Assembly (NCBI RefSeq): GCF_001263175.1
Contig: NZ_CP012332.1
Location: 3,535,501-3,599,500, forward strand
DNA length: 64,000 nucleotides
Source of the DNA: Vulgatibacter incomptus
Lineage (GTDB): Bacteria > Myxococcota > Myxococcia > Myxococcales > Vulgatibacteraceae
Reading direction: 5' to 3'
The notes under the pieces are model-generated. The model ran no database searches and was not told the origin of the DNA. It saw only the letters and a program-made list of their open reading frames with translations. Made by a program: the position numbers and the translations under genes. This document shows positions 28,636 through 36,133 of the stretch, piece after piece (the stretch's first letter is position 1; each line of letters starts with the position of its first letter).

Positions 28636-31422
28636 ATGATCCGGCGACACTCTTCCAGGCAGCGGCGGATGGACAGGAGCGTGTTGCGCGATCGCCTGCG
28701 CGGCGCAGTCTCCTACGACCGCATCGCGGGCTACTTTCGGTCCAGCCTCTTCGAGGTGGCGGGGGAGGAACTGGAGGCAGTGGACGGCCCCATCCGCATC
28801 GTCTGCAACTCCGACCTCGATCCCGAGGATGTAAAGACGGCGGTCGCCGCGAAGGAGGCTCTGCGCCGGAGCTGGTGTGCCGGCAAGCCGGAGGAGCTGC
28901 CGGACGACGCCAGGCCCCGCATCCGCCGCCTCTACGATCTGCTCACCGCCACGCTCCCAAATGGCGAGCGCAAGCTGCAGGTGAAGGTGCTGCCGGACGC
29001 CGCCTTCGGCCTGGTCCACGGCAAGGCGGGCCTTGTCCGCTACGCCGACGGCCGTGCCACCTCCTTCCTCGGCAGCGTCAACGAGAGCGCCACGGCGTGG
29101 CGGCTCAACTACGAGCTGCTCTGGGAGGACGACGCCCCGGAGGCGATCGCCTGGGTGCAGGAGGAGTTCGACCACCTCTGGCACTCGCCCGATGCCGTCG
29201 ACCTCGCCTGCTGTCCCTTCGTCGAGGCCGATGTTCTGCGCGTGGCGGAGCGGCGGGTGATCGGCGTCGATGAGTGGCGCCTGGATCCCGCGCCGGCGGC
29301 GGTGGCGGTCGAGAGCCCGCTCTACCGCCGCGAGCAGGGCCTGTGGCCCCACCAGAAGTACTTCGCCAACCTATCCCTCGCGCGCCACCGCATGGGCGGC
29401 GCGCGGCTGGTCCTCGCCGACCAGGTGGGCCTGGGCAAGACCATCCAGCTCGCCATGGCCGCGCTACTCATGGCCATGGAAGACGACGGGCCCATCCTCG
29501 TCCTCGCGCCCAAGCCGCTGCTGCGTCAATGGCAGGGCGAACTCCTCGAGCTGTTACAGCTCCCCTCCGCCCGGTGGTCGGGCAGCTCGTGGATCGATGA
29601 GCACGAGATCGAGCATCCCGCCGCTGGCGTCGAGGGCCTACGCTCCTGCCCCCGGCGAATCGGCCTCGTCTCCCAGGGGCTCATCACCCACGGCAACCCG
29701 AAGGTGCAAGCCGCCCTGCTCGCGAGACATTACGTCTGCGTCATCGTCGACGAGGCGCACCGAGCCCGCCGCAGCGAGCTTCCCAAAATCGACGACGGCG
29801 CCGATAGGGTGAACGCCAAGCCCGACCCCAACAACCTGATGCGCTTCCTCCTCGATCTCTCAAGGAAGACGAAGAGCATGCTGCTGGCCACCGCGACGCC
29901 GGTGCAACTCCACCCGGTGGAGGCCTGGGACCTGCTTCGAATTCTCGCTCAGGGGAGCCCCTCCGTCCTTGGGCAGGGGCTCGGTTTCAGCCCCTGGTGG
30001 AAGGCCCACCGCTGCCTCGAGCTGTCCACAGGCGCGGCTCCGATGCCCGAGCATCCGCAGGACGCCTGGAACCATGTGCGCGATCCGCTTCCCTCGCGCG
30101 CCGAGGATCCGATTGTCGCCGAGATCCGCGACGAGCTGGGCCTCCACGACGACCAATGGTCGCTCTTGCCGGAGGACTACCAGCGCCTCCCCGCCGCCCT
30201 CCGCGGCACCCAGGTGGAGCCAGATCTCTTCCCGACCTACGCCCAGAAGCACAACCCGCTCCTGAGATGCATCGTACGCCGCTCGCGCGAGTACCTGGAG
30301 AACACTCTCAACCCCGACACCAAGCAGCCGTGGCTCCAGCCCGTGCGCGTGCGCCTCTTCGGCGAGGGCGACGACGAGGCGCTGGCGCTTACCTCCTACC
30401 TGTCCGACGCCTACGAGGCGGCGGAGGAGTTCACCGAGGCGCTGGGCAAGCGGATTCCCGGCGGCGCCGGCTTCTTCCGCACGCTGCTCCTGCGCCGGCT
30501 CGGCAGCTCCCTCGAGGCTGGCAAACGCACCATCCGAGGACTCCTCGGGATCGAGGGCGGGGTGGCCGCCGACCTCGACGACACCGACGAGGAGTCGGAC
30601 GAAGGGAAGGCGCCCATCGCCGACTCCGACTTCCGCAACTTTTCCGGCGCCGAGCGCAAGGCATTGCTCCGCTGCCTCACGCTCCTCGAGGAGAGCCTGG
30701 AGCAGGACCCCAAGCTGGAGGCGGTGCTCTCCTACCTGCTGGGCACGCGAAAGGGCCTCGCCGAGCCCTGGCGTGACCGTGGGTGTATCCTCTTCTCACA
30801 GTATTTCGACACCGCCTTCTGGATGGGCGAGCGGATCGCCGCGCATCCGGCGTTCGCAGAGGAGGACATCGGCCTCTACGCCGGCTCCGGCCGCTCCGGT
30901 ATCTGGAGCCGCGGCACGTTCCGTCGCTGCGACCGCGAGGTGCTCAAGGCGCAGGTGCGCGACGGTACTTTGCGCCTCTTGCTCGGCACCGACGCCGCCT
31001 CCGAAGGCCTTAACCTTCAGCGCCTCGGTACCCTCATCCACATCGATCTGCCCTGGAACCCCACCCGCCTTGAGCAGCGCAAGGGTCGCATCCAGCGCAT
31101 CGGCCAACGCCACCCCGAGGTCTGGATCGCCAACCTGCGCTACAGCGACTCCGTCGAGGACCGCGTCCACCAGCTCCTCTCCCAGCGCCTCCAGGAGATC
31201 CACACACTCTTCGGCCAAATCCCCGATACCCTCGAAGACGCCTGGGTCCAGGTGGCCCTAGGCCACCGGGCCGAAGCAGCTCGTCTCATCGACCGCGCAA
31301 GCGTCATGCGCCAAAACCCCTTCGATGAAAAGTACAGCCGCGTCGAGGATGCCGACTGGGAGTCCTCCCCCGCCGTCCTTGATCCCATCGAAATCCAGGA
31401 GCGCATGAAGAACGGCTGGTGA
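28636..31422 (+). CDS. PLD-domain SNF2 helicase, last gene of methylase cluster
   Basis: 928 residues. The N-terminal ~220 residues form a phospholipase D-like domain with an H-x-K site (LVHGKAGLV) followed by FLGSVNESATAW, a nuclease-type fold seen in many restriction effectors. The SNF2 helicase core follows: Walker A ADQVGLGKTIQ (about 265), DEAHRARR, a linker of ~300 residues, and a C-terminal lobe with GTDAASEGLNLQ, LPWNPTRLEQRKGR and QRIGQRHPE. It begins three bases after the methylase stop. PLD plus translocase in one chain suggests the cleaving effector of the cluster, with the methylase giving self protection. This is inferred. Confidence 0.88.
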   Translation: MIRRHSSRQRRMDRSVLRDRLRGAVSYDRIAGYFRSSLFEVAGEELEAVDGPIRIVCNSDLDPEDVKTAVAAKEALRRSWCAGKPEELPDDARPRIRRLYDLLTATLPNGERKLQVKVLPDAAFGLVHGKAGLVRYADGRATSFLGSVNESATAWRLNYELLWEDDAPEAIAWVQEEFDHLWHSPDAVDLACCPFVEADVLRVAERRVIGVDEWRLDPAPAAVAVESPLYRREQGLWPHQKYFANLSLARHRMGGARLVLADQVGLGKTIQLAMAALLMAMEDDGPILVLAPKPLLRQWQGELLELLQLPSARWSGSSWIDEHEIEHPAAGVEGLRSCPRRIGLVSQGLITHGNPKVQAALLARHYVCVIVDEAHRARRSELPKIDDGADRVNAKPDPNNLMRFLLDLSRKTKSMLLATATPVQLHPVEAWDLLRILAQGSPSVLGQGLGFSPWWKAHRCLELSTGAAPMPEHPQDAWNHVRDPLPSRAEDPIVAEIRDELGLHDDQWSLLPEDYQRLPAALRGTQVEPDLFPTYAQKHNPLLRCIVRRSREYLENTLNPDTKQPWLQPVRVRLFGEGDDEALALTSYLSDAYEAAEEFTEALGKRIPGGAGFFRTLLLRRLGSSLEAGKRTIRGLLGIEGGVAADLDDTDEESDEGKAPIADSDFRNFSGAERKALLRCLTLLEESLEQDPKLEAVLSYLLGTRKGLAEPWRDRGCILFSQYFDTAFWMGERIAAHPAFAEEDIGLYAGSGRSGIWSRGTFRRCDREVLKAQVRDGTLRLLLGTDAASEGLNLQRLGTLIHIDLPWNPTRLEQRKGRIQRIGQRHPEVWIANLRYSDSVEDRVHQLLSQRLQEIHTLFGQIPDTLEDAWVQVALGHRAEAARLIDRASVMRQNPFDEKYSRVEDADWESSPAVLDPIEIQERMKNGW

Positions 31423-31429
31423 CCGTCCA

Positions 31430-32540
31430 CCCCGATACTCCACGCGGCGGCTGCGGCGCATTCTCGTCATGCCCCGCCCGTAGACCGTGCCCACGAGCGC
31501 ATGCATGCCATACAGAAGTCGGTCGCGCGCGACCGAGCGCAGCACTCCTTCGAGCGACGGACGGAGGGTCGTCCAGTCCCGGTCGAAGCGAGCGATAGGC
31601 TGCTCGTGGGTGGTTCCATGCACGCGGTGATCAGCGCGTCCTATCCACTCAACAAGATGGGCTTCGAGGGCGGCGACAGCGTCGAACGACCTGCCCGCAA
31701 GGGCGATGCATTCGCGTATTTCACGCCGGATTCGGTATTTCCCTTGGTCCGCCCGGCGCGCCTTCGGGGGCACGTCCCAGTCCTTGCACAAGCCGATATA
31801 GCGAGCGGCGAAGATCGCCGTGCCCGCCTCGTGGTTGATCTTTCGCACGAGTGACTTGGGGTTGTCGTGAGCAGTGTCCGCCGCACGCGGCCGAAGTACT
31901 TGAAGGCGGCCGTGAGCCCTTCGAACCAGTCGTCCTGCCGCTCCCACAGGAATGCCTTCACGAAGATGCGCCGCGAAAAGCTAAGAACCGCCACGAAGAG
32001 GTGGACGGGGATCTCCAGATCGCCGATGCGGACGCGCTTCTCACCGAAGTCGATCTGCATCTGGACCTCGCCGACGCGGACGCGCTTCTCACCGAAGTCG
32101 ATCTGCATCTGCTCGCCCGGCGCCATTTCGAACCGGACCGTCGCAAGCTGGGAAGCACGATGCGCTCGCCGGTGCTCTTAGACGGCAGGCTGGGTCCTCC
32201 TCACGTCGGCTTCGATGCCCTCGGCAGCGAGCAGGTCGTGCACCACCGCGGCGGTGCCCTCGGCGGTGCTGTCGAACAGCGCAACCGCCTTGGCCTTCGC
32301 GTCGTCGTCGAGCTTCCGCTGCTTCAGGTAAACCTGAATGCCGGGGGCGGCGCCGTCGCGGATGTACCGCTTGACCGTGTTCCGGGCGACGCCCAGCTCG
32401 GCAGCAATCCGCTTTGCGCCCCAGCCCAACCTAGCAAGGACTCGCATCTGCTGGACGACCTACGCCTCGTTCATCGGCACCTCGGCGACCTGCGGGGGTG
32501 CCACGACTCTTGCCTCCATCTTCACTCGAGCCTCCGTTTC
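31430..32540 (-). pseudogene. istA: Decayed IS21-family istA transposase
   Basis: Fragments of an IS21 IstA read on the minus strand in more than one frame. From high to low coordinates: an N-terminal helix-turn-helix (ARLGWGAKRIAAELGVARNTV, with an in-frame TAG just before MRVLARL at about 32466), a stretch of lost sequence, the start of the DDE domain (MQIDFGEKRVR, VHLFVAVLSFSRRIFV), then a frame change to GTAIFAARYIGLCKDWDV and ALEAHLVEWIGRADHRVHGTTHE. A 48-base tandem duplication near 32031-32126 repeats 16 codons (MQIDFGEKRVR with variants). No istB is present; the remnant ends beside the helicase stop. Confidence 0.82.
32031..32126. repeat. 48-base tandem duplication inside istA remnant
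   Basis: Two copies of a 48-base unit start at 32031 and 32079 (GACGCGCTTCTCACCGAAGT and the same again). They are nearly identical and in frame, duplicating 16 codons of the IstA catalytic domain opening, which no functional IstA has. Confidence 0.8.
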
Positions 32541-32767
32541 AGAGGCCGGGCGAGGGGATCAGAAGTTCTGTCGCAAGGGGGTCAATAGTTCAGACGCTCT
32601 ACACCCGCACTGGCTCGCCCAAGGACCAGGGCCTCGAGCGTGATACCCGGCCGAACGCACCGAAGCGCGCCGAGAGGTCGCTCCGCGACGGCGTCCGCGA
32701 TCCCATCGAGCATGGAGCTCGAGAAACCTGCGCGCCCGCGGGTCCACGGAACCGTGCGAAGCGGGCT

Positions 32768-34143
32768 CCTAGCAGGTTGCTGAAAAACCCTGCGGTCCCC
32801 CGCACCGCAGGGATCGACCCGATAGGATCGCTACCGTAGAATCGCGCGCTCTTGCGGAGGAAGCGATGCGCGGCAAACTCGAGCGGCAGGCGTCGATGCT
32901 CACCCTGATCGGACCGGAACAGCGGGTGCCCAGGGACCACCCGATCCGCCGGATCAAGCTGCTCGCCGACCGTGAGCTCCAGCGCCTCTCGCCCGTCTTC
33001 GAGTCGATGTACAGCGGCACCGGCCGCCCCTCGATCCCGCCCGAGATCATCCTGAAGGCCTGCCTCCTCATCGCGCTCTTCAGCATCCGGAGCGAGCGGC
33101 AGTTCTGCGAGCGCCTCGACTACGACCTGATGTTCCGCTTCTTCCTGGACATGGGCATGACCGAGGAAAGCTTCGATGCCTCGACCTTCTCGAAGAACAA
33201 GGAGCGGCTGATCAGGGCGGATGTCGCGCGCCTCTTCTTTGAGGGCGTGGTCCGCCAGGCTAAGGAGGCGAAGCTGATCTCGGCCGAGCACTTCACGGTC
33301 GACGGCACGCTGATCGAGGCGTGGGCGTCGATGAAGAGCTTCAAGAAGAAGGGCGCGAAGGATAACGAGCCGCCAGACGATCCGGGGAACCCAACCATCG
33401 ATTTCCACGGCGAGAAGCGCGCCAACGCCACGCACGAATCGTCTACCGACCCGGATGCGCGGCTTGCCCGGAAGGGCGCAGGCAAGGAGGCGAAGCTGGC
33501 GCTGTCGGGCCACGTGCTGATGGAGAACCGGAACGGCCTCTGCATCGACATCTCGATCTCGCACGCTGACGGAACTGCCGAACGCCGCGAGGCGCTGCGC
33601 ATGCTGCAGCGTCAGAAGAGAAAAGGCTTCTCGCCAGCTACGCTGGGCGCCGACAAGGGCTACGACACCGCCGACTTCGTGCACGACGTCTTTGTCGAAG
33701 GTGTCGTTCCGCACGTCGCCCGAAAGCGAAAGCACTCGAACGTCGACGCGCGGCAAGCGCGCCAGATTGGGTACCGCCACAGTCAGAGATGCAGGAAGAA
33801 GGTCGAGGAGATCTTCGGCTGGATGAAGACCGTAGGTGGGCTGAGGAAGACCCGCTACCGAGGCGTCGAACGAACCCAGCTCTGCGCCTACTTCACAGGC
33901 GCAGCGTACAACCTGCTGCGTCTCTCGCGGCTGCTCGGGAGCGCGGCGTGAGCGCCGATCCGTGCTGCGCGCCAATGAGCGCCGCCGTGGAGGCATCGCA
34001 TTCGTACGGCGCGAGGCTCGGACCGATTTACGAGCGTGCGGGACGGCGAAATCCATGCGCTCGACCTCTCGTTACCCAGGCACCACCACGGGCCCAGGCA
34101 GCGACTCGCGCCCAAAAACAGAGTTCTTCAGCAACCTGCTAGG
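32768..34143 (+). mobile_element. IS5-family insertion sequence, complete with ends
   Basis: A 1376-base element with a 17-base perfect terminal inverted repeat: CCTAGCAGGTTGCTGAA at 32768-32784 and its complement at 34127-34143. CTAG at each extreme end may be a duplicated or preferred palindromic target, as for several IS5 subgroups, in which case the true ends start at GCAGG. It carries one intact transposase and about 190 bases after it. It was inserted between the istA debris and the orphan gene at 34229. The matched ends and intact reading frame suggest a recent arrival. Confidence 0.85.
32866..33951 (+). CDS. IS5-family transposase (DDE)
   Basis: 361 residues, full length for the group. 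The N-terminal helical domain (DHPIRRIKLLADREL, FCERLDYDLMFRFFLD, FDASTFSKNKERL) is typical of DUF772-containing IS5-like transposases. The catalytic triad is visible: Asp in HFTVDGTLIEAW, Asp in LGADKGYDTADF, and Glu in KKVEEIFGWMK followed by GLRKTRYRG. There are no stops or shifts, so it may be active. The start ATG at 32866 is preceded by GGAGGAAGCG. It lies wholly inside the inverted repeats at 32768 and 34143. Confidence 0.93.
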   Translation: MRGKLERQASMLTLIGPEQRVPRDHPIRRIKLLADRELQRLSPVFESMYSGTGRPSIPPEIILKACLLIALFSIRSERQFCERLDYDLMFRFFLDMGMTEESFDASTFSKNKERLIRADVARLFFEGVVRQAKEAKLISAEHFTVDGTLIEAWASMKSFKKKGAKDNEPPDDPGNPTIDFHGEKRANATHESSTDPDARLARKGAGKEAKLALSGHVLMENRNGLCIDISISHADGTAERREALRMLQRQKRKGFSPATLGADKGYDTADFVHDVFVEGVVPHVARKRKHSNVDARQARQIGYRHSQRCRKKVEEIFGWMKTVGGLRKTRYRGVERTQLCAYFTGAAYNLLRLSRLLGSAA

Positions 34144-34228
34144 CCCCTAACGCTTGTTCGACGGAATTCTCCATACCCGCGAACGAGAGCCGACGCACTA
34201 CGCCGAGGCGGATGAACGAAAAAACTTC

Positions 34229-34978
34229 TCACGGCCACAAAAAGATATCCGCAGCAGGCTTCCTAGCCTTGAGTGTGAACCAAGGGCTCGTAGTCGCATT
34301 CTCGATGATTTGCATTTGCCAGTTGAGTAGGGCCTTCAGTCGCTTTCCCTGTATGGAACGCCAGCGCTGGGGAGGATCCGTAGCACCGGACACGGCCTTC
34401 TCCCACGGGTCCTGAAAGAGCTCACCGAGCGCGAACTCGATTGCCGACATTGGCGTCGGAAACACGTTGGGATGCCTGGGGACCGGAAATCCGTGATCCA
34501 CAGACGCGAATGTGTGGAAGAAGCAGCCCGGAGCGTTCGCGTCTCCAAGCTCCATCTTCCAGCAGGTTATGGGGATGACGACCCCCTCGTCGAAGACGGA
34601 GATCACGGTCGATGCAAGACCGTTAAAACCGATGAGGAGCTCTTCCTTCGCCTTCTTCCCCGGCCGTTTAGGATCCTTCACCTTGTACTTCGCTGCCTTG
34701 ATCTCCCATATCCCGGAAACCTCCGCGAAGATCCGGCGATTTGAAGATTTGTTCGCCGGCTCGAACTCCCCCTCGCTTAAGCGCGTCCGAAGCGGTCGCT
34801 CCCTGGGAATCTCCAATGCCAAGGTACCTCCCTTCTGCGTGACAAGGCCTTGGATTTCACCTGCCAGCTCCTCGAGTTGGAACGACGTCGGGTCGAGAAA
34901 GCTGTCGGACAAGTTCCGCAGTGCTTCTATCTCCGAAAGTAGCTCAGCTGGACGAAAGAGAAGGTTCGCCATGGTCAC
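34229..34978 (-). CDS. Orphan 249-residue protein, last gene of methylase/GHKL operon
   Basis: I do not recognise this family. It starts with GTG 34978, overlapping the stop of the receiver-like gene as GTGA; ATG 34972 is an alternative and GGAGAG lies just ahead of both. The N-terminal ~60 residues are helical (LLSEIEALRNLSDSFLD). A beta-rich core follows with AEVSGIWEIKAAKYKV, where the WEIK could be the E-x-K half of a nuclease site but no convincing partner Asp is seen, then SVFDEGVVIPITCWKMEL and a conserved-looking PGCFFHTFASVDHGFPVPRHPNVFPT. The C-terminus ends WRSIQGKRLKALLNWQ. There is no signal or membrane helix. By position it is the output protein of the operon. Confidence 0.7.
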   Translation of the reverse strand: MTMANLLFRPAELLSEIEALRNLSDSFLDPTSFQLEELAGEIQGLVTQKGGTLALEIPRERPLRTRLSEGEFEPANKSSNRRIFAEVSGIWEIKAAKYKVKDPKRPGKKAKEELLIGFNGLASTVISVFDEGVVIPITCWKMELGDANAPGCFFHTFASVDHGFPVPRHPNVFPTPMSAIEFALGELFQDPWEKAVSGATDPPQRWRSIQGKRLKALLNWQMQIIENATTSPWFTLKARKPAADIFLWP

Positions 34979-36129
34979 TTCTCTCCATCATCGTCGTCAT
35001 CGAACGCGATTCTCTCGCGATCCAGCGGATGGACTACCGCGGCAAACTCTGCGTCGTCTCGGACGCTGGCAATTGTCGCGTACGCCGTGCCTGCATACGC
35101 CGGCCAGAGGTCCGGCACCATACGAACTGCGTCTTCGAGCCTGCAAAGCTCGTCGGCAGGCGAGAGGTCGCGGTCAACGCAAACGACCGGCGATGCGATC
35201 TCAAGGCGTTCCAGTTGAGACTCTGCCCTTTCCTCAAGCTTCTGATGAAACGCCTCTGGATCGCGAGCTCCTTCGGCGCGGATGCCCCAGGCGTATTGCT
35301 CGACGCCGGCCCGCCACCAGCGAGGTCCCATAAAGCCGCGAAGAATGCCGTCGTAGCGACATGCGTTAAGATCGCCCGCGAGCGCGGACTCGCCACGGAA
35401 GACCATACGCAGGGCAGCAGGAGTGATGCGAAGTTGTGCCGCCACCCACTGCTCGGCCCAGAGAAACGTGGGGTACGGCAAGATCGAATGCAGCAACCAT
35501 CGAAGGAACAGTAACCCATTTGTTCCAGCCGAGAACTCGGAAAGCGGCACCTGGCAGAGTACGACGTCGTCGAGCGCACGCGAGCGCCAAAGAACGCGCC
35601 CGTCGAGCCCCAAGAGGCGCTGAAGAGCAGCTTCGACGCCGCCGTGCTCCACGTCCTTCCAAGAGCCGGAGATCGCCCGTACGGCAGCGGCTAGCTCTGT
35701 CGAGCGATCGAAGCGGGTTTTGTCGGATTTGTCGAACACCCATTCCAAGTTGTTGAGACGGGCGACCACATGCGCGGCCCGACTAGTAGTATGAAGTCGG
35801 CTCGAGATATCGCCGATATGTCCTGTGTGAATTGCGAAGGCGGTGTAATCAGCCCCACCTCCGTTCCGGAAATCCGCGTGCTCGCGCAGGACGGCTGCAA
35901 GTGCGAGCCCATTCGATGGCCTAAGGGAGAGCTGTTCGAGCTTCTCTCGTTCCTCCCATTTCTCGATCATGAAATCCATGAGCACCAGATCAGCCCAGTC
36001 GAGATCGTCTGCATCGACATCGTTGGGATGCCTCGGACGTGATGACGCACAACCCTGGAGCCCGAGGGCGTGCGACTTCGCGTCCTCGTCATCTACAACT
36101 AAGATGCGCGGAAGATTCTCATTGGACAT
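34975..36129 (-). CDS. Receiver-like protein with unknown C-terminal domain
   Basis: 384 residues. The N-terminal ~140 residues look like a two-component receiver: RILVVDDEDAKS (acidic pair at 13-14), LVLMDF with the probable phospho-acceptor Asp 52, Thr 102 in FAIHTGHIGD, and Lys 134 in VFDKSDK. A long insert lies between the first strand and the acceptor. The remaining ~240 residues (LGLDGRVLWRSRALDDVVLCQVPL, LRWLLHSILPYPTFLWAEQWVA, RWWRAGVEQYAWGIRAEG) match no DNA-binding output domain I know, so this is not an ordinary transcription factor. It starts at ATG 36129, four bases after the kinase-like gene, and overlaps the next gene. The C-terminus is very acidic (FDDDDDGEK). Confidence 0.78.
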   Translation of the reverse strand: MSNENLPRILVVDDEDAKSHALGLQGCASSRPRHPNDVDADDLDWADLVLMDFMIEKWEEREKLEQLSLRPSNGLALAAVLREHADFRNGGGADYTAFAIHTGHIGDISSRLHTTSRAAHVVARLNNLEWVFDKSDKTRFDRSTELAAAVRAISGSWKDVEHGGVEAALQRLLGLDGRVLWRSRALDDVVLCQVPLSEFSAGTNGLLFLRWLLHSILPYPTFLWAEQWVAAQLRITPAALRMVFRGESALAGDLNACRYDGILRGFMGPRWWRAGVEQYAWGIRAEGARDPEAFHQKLEERAESQLERLEIASPVVCVDRDLSPADELCRLEDAVRMVPDLWPAYAGTAYATIASVRDDAEFAAVVHPLDRERIAFDDDDDGEK

Positions 36130-36133
36130 GGCG

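Noticed and set aside
28474-29352. 292-codon minus-strand frame
   Set aside because: Antisense of the PLD helicase and the methylase tail; composition is typical of a shadow frame.
31258-31440. Extension of an istA-frame open frame into the helicase gene
   Set aside because: IstA similarity ends near 31500; the rest only mirrors the helicase 3' end.
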